Assembly: GCF_003048775.2 (NCBI RefSeq) | Contig: NZ_CP049272.1 | Coordinates: 682,001 to 746,000, forward strand | Direction of reading: 5' to 3' | DNA length: 64,000 bases | Origin: Campylobacter concisus | GTDB lineage: Bacteria > Campylobacterota > Campylobacteria > Campylobacterales > Campylobacteraceae | In this document: piece by piece, positions 44,143 through 54,357 of the stretch | Numbering within the stretch: the first letter of the stretch is position 1 | How the letters are laid out: every line of letters starts with the position of its first letter | Made by a program: the position numbers and the translations under genes | Notes under the pieces: model-generated | Told to the model about the DNA's origin: nothing | The model's database searches: none | Seen by the model: the letters and a program-made list of their open reading frames with translations, nothing else

Positions 44143-45510
44143 TTAGTTTGAAGTCTCTGATGCCACGGCTGTAAAAAGCACGTCTGATGAGCTATTTAAC
44201 GCAGTTTCAACTGAGTCTTGGATGACGCCTATTGTAAAGCCAACTGTGACAAACTGCATGGCGATGTCGTTGCCGATACCAAAAAGTCCGCACGCTAATG
44301 GCACTAAAAGAAGTGAGCCGCCAGCCACACCAGATGCGCCGCACGCACCAAGAGCTGAGATGAAGCAAAGAAGTAGCGCATCGCCAAATGTAACTGTGAT
44401 AGATGGGATAGAATTTACCGCAGTAAGCGCTAGGATGCTGATGGTAACTGCTGCACCGCCCATGTTTATGGTGGCACCTAGTGGGATCGAGATCGAGTAA
44501 AGCTCCTCTTTTAGACCAAGCTTTTTGCAAAGTGCCATATTTACAGGGATATTTGCGGCCGAGCTTCTTGTAAAAAATGCTGAAATAGCGCTCTCTTTTA
44601 GGCAGATCATGACAAGTGGATAAGGATTTTTTCTAGTTAATACAAAAACCATGGCTGGATAGATGATAAATGCGACAACAAGCATTGCTCCAACAAGAAC
44701 TAAAATCAGTTTTAGATATCCTGCAAGTACTTCAAATCCAGTTTCATGAATGCTAATAGCTACCATACCAAAGATGCCAAATGGAGCTAGTCTAATGATA
44801 AATTTAACGATATGAGTCACACCATCGCTTATGTCTTTAAATACTTTTTTGGTCTCAGCTGTGGAGTTTCTAAGTGCGATACCACTACCAACCGCCCAAG
44901 TGATTATACCTATATAGTTACCATTTGCTAAAGCATTTATCGGGTTTTCAACCATTTTATAAATGAGATCTTTTAAAACATTAGTAATTCCCTGAGGCGC
45001 TGACATATCAGCACTTGCAAGACCTTTTAAAGAAAGCTCCACTGGAAATAAAAAACTAGCAATAACTGCAACAACGGCTGCTAAAAATGTACCAATTAGA
45101 TAGAGTGTAATGATCTTTTGCATACCTTTTGTATGACCAAAATCTCTTAAAATGATGGATGTTGCCACTAAAACAAAGACAAGAATTGGTGCGATAGCTT
45201 TTAAAGCGCCTTTGAATAAATCGCCTAAAACTGAAGCTGAAGCTGCGATAGAATCGGCTGAACTAGCTTTTTCTTTGGCTTCGTTTAGCTGCTTGGCTTC
45301 ATCTTGACTAAGGTGAGTTTTTATAACTTCATCTACGCTCAAACCACTTTCGTTTTGAATAGTTTGAATTTTAGCTGAGATCTTGTTATAAGGAGCTACT
45401 TCGTAGTGTGTGTAAAAGCCAACTAGGGCACCTAGGATGATACCAACTAAAATTTGAATTATCAAATTTCCATCGGCGTATCTTCTTGCTATGTTTTTAA
45501 GCATATTCAT
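44143..45510 (-). CDS. sstT: Sodium:serine/threonine (dicarboxylate-type) symporter
   Basis: A 455-residue DAACS-family transporter with about eight membrane helices and two hairpins. Family features are the serine-rich stretch [20 protein letters not shown], the [14 protein letters not shown] sodium-binding region and [20 protein letters not shown]. Serine is the likely substrate, as in the SstT clade, and C. jejuni uses serine as a main carbon source. It is about 40 residues longer than E. coli SstT through an extra charged loop after helix 1 (about 40-85). It is monocistronic, on the strand opposite metK. Confidence 0.85.
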   Translation of the reverse strand: MNMLKNIARRYADGNLIIQILVGIILGALVGFYTHYEVAPYNKISAKIQTIQNESGLSVDEVIKTHLSQDEAKQLNEAKEKASSADSIAASASVLGDLFKGALKAIAPILVFVLVATSIILRDFGHTKGMQKIITLYLIGTFLAAVVAVIASFLFPVELSLKGLASADMSAPQGITNVLKDLIYKMVENPINALANGNYIGIITWAVGSGIALRNSTAETKKVFKDISDGVTHIVKFIIRLAPFGIFGMVAISIHETGFEVLAGYLKLILVLVGAMLVVAFIIYPAMVFVLTRKNPYPLVMICLKESAISAFFTRSSAANIPVNMALCKKLGLKEELYSISIPLGATINMGGAAVTISILALTAVNSIPSITVTFGDALLLCFISALGACGASGVAGGSLLLVPLACGLFGIGNDIAMQFVTVGFTIGVIQDSVETALNSSSDVLFTAVASETSN

Positions 45511-45647
45511 TTGACACCTTAATAAATTAGTTTTTTGTTGATTTTAGCTAAACAATTTTTAAATATAAAGAATTTGATAAAGATTAATTAGCTTTTTAAA
45601 TAGATTTGTTACAATTGCACAAAATTTTAGTTAATAAAAGGATAAAA

Positions 45648-46853
45648 ATGTATCTATTTACCTCTGAAGTTGTAAGTCCGGGCCATCCAGATAAATGTGC
45701 TGATATCATCGCTGATAGCATAGTGGATACTATTTTAACGCAAGATCCAAATGGACGCGTCGCTAGCGAAGTTTTTGTGGCTGGAAAAAATATAGTAATA
45801 GGCGGAGAGATAAACTCAAAAGTAAAACTCTCTTATAAAGACTATGAAAAGATCGTAAAAGATGCTCTTGCGCATATCGGATATGATGGAAAGAGTAATT
45901 TTACAAAAGAGCAGTGTTTGCACCCAGATGATATCGAGGTTAAAGTTTGCATAAATCAACAAAGCCCAGATATAAATCAAGGTGTTGATCAAAGTAGCGG
46001 TGAGATCGGAGCGGGCGATCAAGGCATTATGTTTGGTTTTGCAAGCTGCGAAGCGAAAGAATTTATGCCAGCAGCTATAACTTACGCAAGAATGCTTTGC
46101 GATAAAGTATATAAATTTGCCAAAGCAAACCCTGATAAGCTTGGCGTTGATATTAAAACGCAAGTTACGATTGATTACGGTAGCAAAGACAACTTTGAAA
46201 ACTGCAAACCTCAAAGCATCCACACTATCGTTGTCTCTGCTCCTTGCGTGGAGAGCATGAAGATAGAAGAGCTTCGCGCACTAATTCAAAATTTAATAGA
46301 CGAAACTGGTCTTCCAAAAGAGCTATATAATAAAGAAAAAACGATCATTTACATAAACCCAACAGGCAGATATGTAAACCATAGCTCACTTCATGATAGC
46401 GGTCTAACAGGTAGAAAACTAATCGTTGATAGTTTTGGTGGATATAGCCCAATAGGCGGCGGTGCTCAGTCAAGCAAAGACTATACAAAGGTTGATCGCA
46501 GCGGACTTTACGCAGCTCGCTGGATAGCTAAAAATATCGTTGCAGCAGGCCTTGCTAAAAAATGTATCGTCCAGATAAGCTACGCGATCGGTGTTGCAAA
46601 GCCAACTTCAGTTAGTGTTGATACCATGGGAACTCATGCAAATGGCATAAATGACGATATGCTTTCAAATTTTGTAAGCGAGCATTTCGCTCTAACGCCT
46701 CGCTGGATAACAAATAAATTTGGTCTTGATAAGCCAAGTAAAGATACGTTTTTATATGCAAAAGTAGCTGCAAAAGGTCAAGTAGGAAATGCAAAATACC
46801 CTTGGGAAAAGCTTGATGCGGTTGATACCTTCAAAGCTTTACTGAAAAAATAA
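45648..46853 (+). CDS. metK: S-adenosylmethionine synthetase
   Basis: A 401-residue enzyme making SAM from ATP and methionine. Motifs present: GHPDKCADIIADSIVD near the N-terminus, GAGDQGIMFGFA, and DRSGLYAARWIAKNIVAAGL. The frame opens at 45606, but the ATG at 45648 has AAAAGGAT at a correct distance and gives the usual MYLFTSEVVSPGHP start. No SAM riboswitch is visible upstream. A bidirectional hairpin separates it from lnt. Confidence 0.97.
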   Translation: MYLFTSEVVSPGHPDKCADIIADSIVDTILTQDPNGRVASEVFVAGKNIVIGGEINSKVKLSYKDYEKIVKDALAHIGYDGKSNFTKEQCLHPDDIEVKVCINQQSPDINQGVDQSSGEIGAGDQGIMFGFASCEAKEFMPAAITYARMLCDKVYKFAKANPDKLGVDIKTQVTIDYGSKDNFENCKPQSIHTIVVSAPCVESMKIEELRALIQNLIDETGLPKELYNKEKTIIYINPTGRYVNHSSLHDSGLTGRKLIVDSFGGYSPIGGGAQSSKDYTKVDRSGLYAARWIAKNIVAAGLAKKCIVQISYAIGVAKPTSVSVDTMGTHANGINDDMLSNFVSEHFALTPRWITNKFGLDKPSKDTFLYAKVAAKGQVGNAKYPWEKLDAVDTFKALLKK

Positions 46854-46860
46854 TCATATC

Positions 46861-46895
46861 AAAGTGGCTTTATCTAAAAGCCACTTTAAATTTCT
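46861..46895. terminator. Bidirectional terminator between metK and lnt
   Basis: Perfect 11-bp stem AAAGTGGCTTT/AAAGCCACTTT with loop ATCTA and a T-rich tail on the plus strand; the mirrored A-rich arm serves lnt. It starts 7 bases after the metK stop. Confidence 0.8.
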
Positions 46896-46897
46896 TT

Positions 46898-48193
46898 TTA
46901 AAACTCATCCCAAAATACTTTTTTAGGTTTTATGATCTCACTTTTTGAGCCATTTACGCTGTGATAGACCGTTTTATTGTATTTCGTGGCAAGGTGTTTT
47001 ATAAGCAGCCTTTGAAGCACAGGCTCGCTGCTTGGCACAAACCAGCCATTGTTTGTGATAGCTACAACCACGTCAAATTCGCCCTTGTAAAGCTCCTCTC
47101 TTGTCGCTTCATAGCAGATAGCGTTTCTAATTTTTACTCCATCTACCTCGTAGTCGCTAAAATTTTCAGCCTTTTTAAAGTCACTAGCTCCGCCAAAAAA
47201 TAGCTTATTTACTGTATCTTGCATAAATTTTGGCAAAGGAATTTCTTCGCCAAATGGCACTAAAAATTTCTTATCCATTCGCCTAAGATTGCCATCTTGA
47301 AACAAAAATGCAGAGTTATAAATTTGCTTATTTTCATAGGCAAGCGCGCCAGCTACGATGGTTATCTTTTTTGAAAGCTCTTTTAGCTCATCGACAAGCA
47401 GTGGCTCATTTGTCATAAATAGTGGAAATGCGCTCTCTGGTAGTACGATAAGGCGTTTTTGCTCGGCTATGGCGTTATTTATTAAGTCTAAATTGTCATT
47501 TGTAAATTTCATGCGTAAGTTTTTATCCCAGCGCACCCTTTGAGCGACATCGGTGTTTATTAGCTCCACGTCAAATGGTAGAGTTTTCGCCTCGCTACTT
47601 TTAAACTGCAAAGCGGCGATGAGGCAGATAAAAGCTAGGATAAATTTTAAAATTTTGCCTTTTAAACTCAAAGAAATAGCTGCAAGAAATATAAATATAA
47701 GCCCTCTTGTGCTTGGCTCAAAAGCTCCTACAACAAGTGTGGCCTCGAGATTAAACCAGTTAAAGCCGAATGGATGAACGTAGCTTGCTAAAAATAGCAA
47801 AATGGCTCTAAGTGCTACAAAACTTGGGAAAGAGGCTATCCAAAACATAAATCCGTAAACAAATGCTACAAAGAGAATGACAAACGGTATAAGCCAAACG
47901 AGCTCATAGTAGATAAAACTAAAGCTGATCCAATAAAACCACAAAATTCCTGTGAAAAATCCAGCTGCGAAAAAACCAGCTCTGCTTAAATTTATGATGA
48001 TGTAAATTCCAGTCAAAGTTAGAAACGGTGAGATGAAATTTAAGAGCAAATTCTCGAAGAGGCTTAAAAAAATAAAGTTGGAAAGCAAAAAAGCACCGAC
48101 AAAGGCTTTTATTATAATTTTAGTGCTAAAATGCCCATTTAAAAATCTTACAAATAAGGAAATCCATGCAAAACGCTGATTTTTTAACATCAT
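46898..48193 (-). CDS. lnt: Apolipoprotein N-acyltransferase
   Basis: A 431-residue inner-membrane enzyme adding the third acyl chain to lipoproteins. Several N-terminal membrane helices are followed by a nitrilase-like domain with the catalytic triad: Glu in VLPESAFP, Lys in KKFLVPFGEE, Cys in RNAICYEATREEL. The start is at 48193 (ATGATG) with AGAGG upstream on the minus strand. It overlaps the start of yajC head to head by 28 bases. The alternative, an internal start, has no good candidate codon nearby. Confidence 0.93.
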   Translation of the reverse strand: MMLKNQRFAWISLFVRFLNGHFSTKIIIKAFVGAFLLSNFIFLSLFENLLLNFISPFLTLTGIYIIINLSRAGFFAAGFFTGILWFYWISFSFIYYELVWLIPFVILFVAFVYGFMFWIASFPSFVALRAILLFLASYVHPFGFNWFNLEATLVVGAFEPSTRGLIFIFLAAISLSLKGKILKFILAFICLIAALQFKSSEAKTLPFDVELINTDVAQRVRWDKNLRMKFTNDNLDLINNAIAEQKRLIVLPESAFPLFMTNEPLLVDELKELSKKITIVAGALAYENKQIYNSAFLFQDGNLRRMDKKFLVPFGEEIPLPKFMQDTVNKLFFGGASDFKKAENFSDYEVDGVKIRNAICYEATREELYKGEFDVVVAITNNGWFVPSSEPVLQRLLIKHLATKYNKTVYHSVNGSKSEIIKPKKVFWDEF

Positions 48194-48438
48194 TACTACC
48201 TCTTGTTGTGCTTTTCGCCATATTTTACTTTTTGGTTATTAGACCTCAACAAAAACAACAAAAAGCCCATGCAGCAATGCTCGCAGCTCTTGATAAAGGT
48301 GATAAGATAATAACTAATGGCGGACTTATCTGCGAAGTGATTAAAGCCGAAAATGATTTTATCAAAGTTAAACTTAACGATGATGTAATCGTTCGCATAG
48401 CACGCGAGTTTGTAGCTAAAAAGATCGAAGATAAATAA
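48166..48438 (+). CDS. yajC: Preprotein translocase accessory subunit YajC
   Basis: A 90-residue single-span membrane protein associated with SecDF. Helix LLPLVVLFAIFYFLVIRPQQ, then KQQKAHAAML, the classic YajC opening. AATAAGGA precedes the ATG. Its stop overlaps the secD start by one base (TAATG), so yajC-secD-secF form a coupled operon. Its promoter must lie inside the lnt coding region. Confidence 0.95.
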   Translation: MQNADFLTSLLPLVVLFAIFYFLVIRPQQKQQKAHAAMLAALDKGDKIITNGGLICEVIKAENDFIKVKLNDDVIVRIAREFVAKKIEDK

Positions 48439-50018
48439 TGCGTAACGCAAGAGTCACATATAGGCTAATTATCTTAATATTAGCCTTGATCTTTGGTTTT
48501 GGCTTTTCGGTGCCATCTTTTTTTCAGACTCAAAATGGGGCTAAAATTTCACTTGGCCTTGATCTTCAAGGCGGCCTTCATATGCTGCTTGGTGTTGAAA
48601 CGAGCGAAGCTATTCACTCAAAAATAAAATCAATAGCTGGAAGTATAAATTATTATGCTAAAAAAGAAGATGTGTTAATTGATAAATTTAAGATTAAAGA
48701 AGAGAACATTGACTTTACTCTCCTTGATGGCGACGAAGCTCCAAAAGTAGATAAAGCACTAGCTGAGATAAAGGGGCTTGATATCAAAAAAGATGGTTTA
48801 AATTACAGCATATCTTTAACAGAGCAAGAAAGAACGGATACGGTCGAATATGCGATCTCGCAAGCTGTTGAAACTATTAGAAATAGACTCGATCAGTTTG
48901 GTCTAGCTGAGCCAACTGTTGCCAGACAAGGCAAAGACAATATCCTAGTTGAGCTTCCTGGTATAAAGACTGAAGAGGATGAGCAAAGAGCAAGAGATCT
49001 TATCGCAAAGGCTGCTCACTTGCAGCTTATGGCAGTTGATGATAAAAGGCAAGATCAGGCCAATACAATGAGTGAGGCTGAAGCTGAGAGCTACGGCGAC
49101 GTGATCTTTAAGGATGCTAAAAATGACCGCGTGAAATATGTCGTTAAAAATATCCCAGTGCTTGACGGCTCAATGCTAACTGACGCAAAGGTTGCATTTT
49201 CTCAGCAAAACAACCTACCGATCATAAATTTCACTCTTAACTCAGAAGGCGCTAGAATTTTTGGTGATTTTACTGGTGCAAATGTTGGCAAAAGGCTTGC
49301 TATTGTGCTTGATGGGAAGGTTTATTCAGCTCCAGTTATAAATGAAAGAATAGGTGGCGGTAGTGGTCAGATCAGCGGTGGCTTTACTCTTGATGAGGCT
49401 CACGACGTAGCGATCGCGCTTAGAAGCGGTGCACTTTTAGCCCCTGTTAAGATGCTGGAAAAAAGAAGCGTTGGCCCATCTTTGGGACAAGAGAGCATCA
49501 ACCAAAGTATGGTAGCACTTGCTGCTGGATCTATCTTAGTCGTGTTATTTATGCTAGTTTATTATGGAATTTCTGGAATTTTTGCAAATATTGCACTAGT
49601 TGCAGACGTCGTTATATTAGTTGCTGTCATGGCACTTTTTGGGGCGACGCTTACTTTGCCAGGTATGGCTGGTATCGTGCTAACGATCGGTATGGCTGTT
49701 GATGCAAACGTCATCATAAATGAACGTATTCGCGAGCTTTTGCGTGAAGGTGTGGCGATAAGGACAGCTGTGCAAAAGGGTTATGAGCACGCCATGAGCG
49801 CGATTATTGATTCAAATTTAACTACTATCATTACAGTTGCAGTGCTTTACGCTTATGGCACTGGTCCGGTTAAAGGCTTTGCAGTAACAATGGCAATAGG
49901 TATCATGGCTTCGATGCTAACAGCTATACTTGGCACTCACGGTATGTTTGATGCTGCTATGGATAAGATAGAAAAAAGTGGAAATACCAGACTTTGGTTT
50001 GGTTATAAAAGGAGCTAA
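48438..50018 (+). CDS. secD: Protein translocase subunit SecD
   Basis: A 526-residue proton-driven helper of Sec export. It has the D1 motif SLGLDLQGGLHMLLGVE after helix 1, a periplasmic P1 domain, and five C-terminal helices with AGIVLTIGMAVDANVIINER. Overlap with secF at the stop/start (TAATG) is a coupling signal. Confidence 0.97.
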   Translation: MRNARVTYRLIILILALIFGFGFSVPSFFQTQNGAKISLGLDLQGGLHMLLGVETSEAIHSKIKSIAGSINYYAKKEDVLIDKFKIKEENIDFTLLDGDEAPKVDKALAEIKGLDIKKDGLNYSISLTEQERTDTVEYAISQAVETIRNRLDQFGLAEPTVARQGKDNILVELPGIKTEEDEQRARDLIAKAAHLQLMAVDDKRQDQANTMSEAEAESYGDVIFKDAKNDRVKYVVKNIPVLDGSMLTDAKVAFSQQNNLPIINFTLNSEGARIFGDFTGANVGKRLAIVLDGKVYSAPVINERIGGGSGQISGGFTLDEAHDVAIALRSGALLAPVKMLEKRSVGPSLGQESINQSMVALAAGSILVVLFMLVYYGISGIFANIALVADVVILVAVMALFGATLTLPGMAGIVLTIGMAVDANVIINERIRELLREGVAIRTAVQKGYEHAMSAIIDSNLTTIITVAVLYAYGTGPVKGFAVTMAIGIMASMLTAILGTHGMFDAAMDKIEKSGNTRLWFGYKRS

Positions 50019-50992
50019 TGATGCAAATTTTTACTAAGGCAAAAGTTTATGATTTTATGCGTTTTAGATTTGCTTCACTAGCATTTTCTATATTTTTATT
50101 TGTTGGCTCTATCGTTTTACTTGCTACAAAGGGGTTAAATTACGGCATTGATTTCTCTGGCGGTACGCTTATTCAGCTAAAATACGACACCAAAGCGCCA
50201 CTTGATAAAATTCGTGATGCTTTTGGCACAAATGAAGTGCTTAAAAACGCCTCTGTTACTGAGTTTGGAAGTGACGATGAGGTGGTTATTAGATTTTCAG
50301 GTTCAAGCTCAAATTTAACTGGCGATATCGGCACTGAAATAAAACAAATTTTAAAAGATACTGGAAATTTTGAAGTAAGACGCGTTGATATCGTTGGACC
50401 AAAGGTTGGCGATGAGCTTAGAGAAAAAGGCTTGATGGCTCTTGGAATTTCACTAATTGGCATATTAATCTACATCACATTTAGATTTGAGTGGCGTTTT
50501 GCGCTAGCTGCGATCGCAACTGAAATTCACGATATAGTTATAACTGTTGGTGCTATTTCGCTATTTAATATTGATGTAAATTTAGATACGCTAGCGGCTG
50601 TTTTAACGGTGCTTGGCTACTCTCTAAATGATACGATTATTATTTTTGATAGGATCAGAGAAGGTATCAAAGAGAGCAAGCGAACTGATATCGAAGGCGT
50701 TATCAACGAGTCAGTCTCAGCCACACTTTCAAGAACTATCCTAACTTCAGCAACTACGATGATGACAGTTCTTGTGCTATTTTTATTTGGTGGAGATATG
50801 ATACATGGATTTTCATTTATTCTTATCGTTGGTATTGTCATAGGAACGATCAGTTCGATCTACATCTCTTCGCCGTTTCTTATCTGGTTTAAATTTAGTA
50901 TCGAACATTTTAGAAGTAGAGAGACTGAAAAACAAAAGATAAAAAAAGAGCGCGAAAAAGAGCGTGCTATGTTTGAGAAAGGCGTTGTGTAA
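50018..50992 (+). CDS. secF: Protein translocase subunit SecF
   Basis: A 324-residue partner of SecD with NYGIDFSGGTLIQL, LGYSLNDTIIIFDRIRE and six membrane helices. The stop is 9 bases before the next gene, an arrangement carrying on to leuS. The C-terminal charged tail (EKQKIKKEREKERA) is in the cytoplasm. Confidence 0.97.
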   Translation: MMQIFTKAKVYDFMRFRFASLAFSIFLFVGSIVLLATKGLNYGIDFSGGTLIQLKYDTKAPLDKIRDAFGTNEVLKNASVTEFGSDDEVVIRFSGSSSNLTGDIGTEIKQILKDTGNFEVRRVDIVGPKVGDELREKGLMALGISLIGILIYITFRFEWRFALAAIATEIHDIVITVGAISLFNIDVNLDTLAAVLTVLGYSLNDTIIIFDRIREGIKESKRTDIEGVINESVSATLSRTILTSATTMMTVLVLFLFGGDMIHGFSFILIVGIVIGTISSIYISSPFLIWFKFSIEHFRSRETEKQKIKKEREKERAMFEKGVV

Positions 50993-51001
50993 GGAGGGAT
51001 A

Positions 51002-51340
51002 ATGAACTGGGGAAAAGTTATCTACATATTTTTTGCATTGATGAGTCTTACGACTACGGCAGAATTTTTATATGATAAAAACGAGATTGCACTCTTTGTG
51101 GCGGCTAGTATAAATTTGGTTTCAACGCTACTTAAGATCGGTGTTAAAAATTTACTCTCTGCTGAGCTTTTTGCAAGCTCGCTGGTTGCTGATTTACACC
51201 TTATACCAGCTTTTGTTATTTTGCAAGTCTCTGAAAATATAACACTTAGCTATTCACTAGCTATTGGCGCAGTCATTGCAAATATATTTTCACTAGCCTT
51301 GGTTTTAATAGAATCAAGTAAAGCTCAAGAAGAATTTTAG
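51002..51340 (+). CDS. DUF6394 family membrane protein
   Basis: A 112-residue protein with three or four membrane helices ([55 protein letters not shown]). I recall this as DUF6394, found between secF and leuS across Campylobacterota; its function is unknown. AAGGAGGG precedes the ATG. Location in the Sec operon is the only clue. Confidence 0.75.
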   Translation: MNWGKVIYIFFALMSLTTTAEFLYDKNEIALFVAASINLVSTLLKIGVKNLLSAELFASSLVADLHLIPAFVILQVSENITLSYSLAIGAVIANIFSLALVLIESSKAQEEF

Positions 51341-51348
51341 GAGAAAAA

Positions 51349-53814
51349 ATGGCTGAAAAGAGAAAATATGAGCCTTTAAAGATAGAAAAAAAATGGCAAG
51401 AAATTTGGGATAAAAATGAAGAATTTGAACCAAAAGACGATCTAAGCTTGCCGAAAAAATATATCCTAAGCATGTTTCCATATCCAAGTGGACGCATACA
51501 TATGGGGCATGTAAGAAACTACTCTATCGGCGATGCGCTGGCTAGGTCATATAGAAAAAACGGCTACAACGTGCTTCATCCTATTGGCTTTGACAGCTTT
51601 GGCATGCCAGCTGAAAACGCAGCCATAAAACATAAAATTCACCCTAAAATTTGGACTTATGAAAATATCGACTATATGAAAAAAGAGCTAGCAAGCCTTG
51701 GCTTTTCATTTTCTAAAAAGAGAATTTTAGCTACATCTGACCCACTTTACACAAAGTGGGAGCAAAGCTTTTTTATAAAGATGTTTGAAAAAGGGCTTGT
51801 TTATAGAAAAAATGCAATTATAAATTGGTGTGAATACGATCAAACTGTGCTTGCAAACGAGCAGGTGGAGGATGGCAAATGCTGGAGATGCGGTAATGAT
51901 GTTGTACAAAAAGAGCTTCCTGGATATTACTTTAACATCACAAAATACGCTAGCGAGCTACTTGACGATTTGAAGCTTCTTGAAGGCAAATGGCCAAATC
52001 AAGTAATTACAATGCAAGAAAACTGGATTGGCAGAAGCTACGGCTTGGAGTTTAAATTTTATCTTGATGAAGCTTCAAAAGAGGCTTTAGGTGGTAAATT
52101 TGATGGCTTTGAGGTGTTTACTACAAGAGCTGATACGATTTATGGCGTTAGCTACACAGCTCTTGCGCCTGAGCATCCTATTGTAAAAGCATTGCTTGTG
52201 AGTGATAAAATCGATGAAAGCAAAAAGACAAAGATAAAAACAATCCTAAATCAAAGCCCAAGAGAGCGTCAAGCGAGCGAAAAAGACGGAGAATTTTTAG
52301 GAATTTATGTCGTTCATCCGCTTACTAATGAAAAAATCCCAGTTTGGGTTGCAAATTTTATCTTAGCTGACTACGGCAGTGGTGCTATCATGGCTGTCCC
52401 TGCGCACGATCAAAGAGATTACGAGTTTGCAAGTAAATTTAATCTTCCTATAAAGTCAGTAGTAAAGCCGCTTGATGGCGAGAGTGACGGTTCTAAAGCA
52501 TACTCTGAGTACGGAATTTCTATAAATTCTGAGCTTATAAATGGGCTTGCTTCAGAAGAAGCTAAAAATTTCATAATAGAAAAATTTGAAAAAGATGGTT
52601 TAGGCAAAAGGATCACAAACTACAAACTAAGAGACTGGGGAATTTCTCGTCAAAGATACTGGGGTGCGCCAATACCTGTCGTGCACTGCAAATGCTGCGG
52701 CGTAGTGCCTGAAAAAGAGGAAAATTTACCTATCGCGCTACCTGAAGATGTCGAGATCACAGGCGAGGGCAATCCTTTAGATAAACACCCAACTTGGAAA
52801 TTTACAAAGTGTCCAAAATGCAGTAAAGATGCGATTAGAGAGACTGATACGATGGATACGTTTGTGGAGAGTAGCTGGTATTTTGCTAGATTTGCAAGCG
52901 ATGAAAAGAGTTGGGAGCAAAAAGCGCTTGACGAGAAAAGCGTGAATTATTGGATGAACGTAGATCAGTACATCGGCGGTATCGAGCATGCGATCTTACA
53001 CCTTTTATACGCTAGATTTTTCCAAAAGGTCTTAAGAGACCTTGGCTATCTAAGAGACGATGAGCCATTTGAAAATTTACTAACACAAGGCATGGTCTTA
53101 AAAGATGGCAAAAAGATGAGTAAAAGCAAGGGCAACGTCGTAGATCCTGATGATATCATAAATAGATACGGCGCCGATACGGCAAGGCTATTTATCCTTT
53201 TTGCTGCTCCTCCTCAAAAAGAGCTTGAGTGGAACGACAGCGCAGTTGAGGGTGCATTTAGGTTTTTAAATAGGCTTTGGGAGAAGGCGCAAACTATCAA
53301 AAAGATAGATAAACTACCTGAGATAGATCACGAAAGCTTAAATAAAGATGAGAAATTTGCAAGGCTAAAAATTTATGAAGCGCTTAAAAAATCAACCGAG
53401 GTTTTTGGCGATACATTTGCTTTTAACACTTTAATCGCTGCTTGTATGGAGGCACTAAACGCTATAAATGCGCAAGATAATGACGATGTAAATGCTGAGG
53501 GCTTTTTCATCATCTTAAATTTACTAGAGCCTATCGTGCCGCATATCGCAAATGAGCTTAGTGAAGAGCTTTTTGGTAGAAAAAATTTCACAAAGATAGC
53601 CGTAAAAGAAGAGGTTTTTGTAAAAGATAGCATCGCTCTTGCAGTTACAGTAAATGGTAAAAAAAGAGCCGAGTTTGAAGTGGCAGCGAGCGAGAGTGAG
53701 GGTGAAATTTTAAAGCTAGCTAAGCAAAATGTGGCTAAATGGCTTGAGGGAAAAGAAATTTTAAAAGAGATTTATATAAAAGGCAAATTAGTAAATTTTG
53801 TCATTAAAGGATAA
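51349..53814 (+). CDS. leuS: Leucyl-tRNA synthetase
   Basis: An 821-residue class I synthetase with the HIGH-type motif (HMGH) in [20 protein letters not shown], an editing domain ([23 protein letters not shown]), and KMSKS in [16 protein letters not shown]. It charges tRNA-Leu. AGGAGAA precedes the ATG, 8 bases after the DUF6394 gene. No T-box or leader is visible. Confidence 0.98.
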   Translation: MAEKRKYEPLKIEKKWQEIWDKNEEFEPKDDLSLPKKYILSMFPYPSGRIHMGHVRNYSIGDALARSYRKNGYNVLHPIGFDSFGMPAENAAIKHKIHPKIWTYENIDYMKKELASLGFSFSKKRILATSDPLYTKWEQSFFIKMFEKGLVYRKNAIINWCEYDQTVLANEQVEDGKCWRCGNDVVQKELPGYYFNITKYASELLDDLKLLEGKWPNQVITMQENWIGRSYGLEFKFYLDEASKEALGGKFDGFEVFTTRADTIYGVSYTALAPEHPIVKALLVSDKIDESKKTKIKTILNQSPRERQASEKDGEFLGIYVVHPLTNEKIPVWVANFILADYGSGAIMAVPAHDQRDYEFASKFNLPIKSVVKPLDGESDGSKAYSEYGISINSELINGLASEEAKNFIIEKFEKDGLGKRITNYKLRDWGISRQRYWGAPIPVVHCKCCGVVPEKEENLPIALPEDVEITGEGNPLDKHPTWKFTKCPKCSKDAIRETDTMDTFVESSWYFARFASDEKSWEQKALDEKSVNYWMNVDQYIGGIEHAILHLLYARFFQKVLRDLGYLRDDEPFENLLTQGMVLKDGKKMSKSKGNVVDPDDIINRYGADTARLFILFAAPPQKELEWNDSAVEGAFRFLNRLWEKAQTIKKIDKLPEIDHESLNKDEKFARLKIYEALKKSTEVFGDTFAFNTLIAACMEALNAINAQDNDDVNAEGFFIILNLLEPIVPHIANELSEELFGRKNFTKIAVKEEVFVKDSIALAVTVNGKKRAEFEVAASESEGEILKLAKQNVAKWLEGKEILKEIYIKGKLVNFVIKG

Positions 53815-53817
53815 ATT

Positions 53818-54357
53818 TTGAGATATTTTTTAGCGTTTTTTATTGCGTTTTTTATCTGCGGGTGTGGGTATAAACCAGTTTCAAAGATCACACATGATCT
53901 AGTGGGCGATAAAATTTACGTTGATGTGATTATTAGTAAAGAAGAGCCGAAAAATAGTGTTTGGATAAAGGATGCTGTAAAAGAGGGCATGGTCGCAAGG
54001 CTAAATAAAGATTTATCAAGTAAAGAGAGTGCTGATACTTCGATAATTATTTCGGTAAAAGATTTAAATTACGAAGCAATTATTTATGATGAGTTTGGCT
54101 ACATTACGTCATATAAAGCACATTTAAGCTTAAATTATAAGACTAAATTTAAAGATGGTAGCGTGGTTGATATTCCAGCCACTGGCGAGTATGACTTTAG
54201 TGTCGCAAGACGTCAAAAAGATGTAAGATTTGCTGATAGCGTTCTTAGTGATACTCAAAAATACGAAGCTATCAAAGAGGCATCAAAAGAGGCCTTTGAT
54301 GAGTATATCGCAAGTTTAGCGGTAAAAGGATATAGAAATGGCAGCAGTAACCGTTAG
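53818..54357 (+). CDS. lptE: LPS-assembly lipoprotein LptE
   Basis: A 179-residue lipoprotein starting at TTG 53818; AAAGGA upstream lies at the leuS end. The signal is MRYFLAFFIAFFICGC with lipidated Cys16 (the lipobox is ICGC). The mature domain has the two-layer alpha/beta pattern of LptE, the plug of the LptD outer-membrane LPS translocon. Position after leuS is the same in E. coli and C. jejuni, which supports the call more than the sequence does. Confidence 0.85.
   Translation: MRYFLAFFIAFFICGCGYKPVSKITHDLVGDKIYVDVIISKEEPKNSVWIKDAVKEGMVARLNKDLSSKESADTSIIISVKDLNYEAIIYDEFGYITSYKAHLSLNYKTKFKDGSVVDIPATGEYDFSVARRQKDVRFADSVLSDTQKYEAIKEASKEAFDEYIASLAVKGYRNGSSNR

Noticed and set aside
44207-44530. 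ORFs on either strand inside sstT
   Set aside because: They lie wholly inside a well-conserved transporter gene and have no family features.
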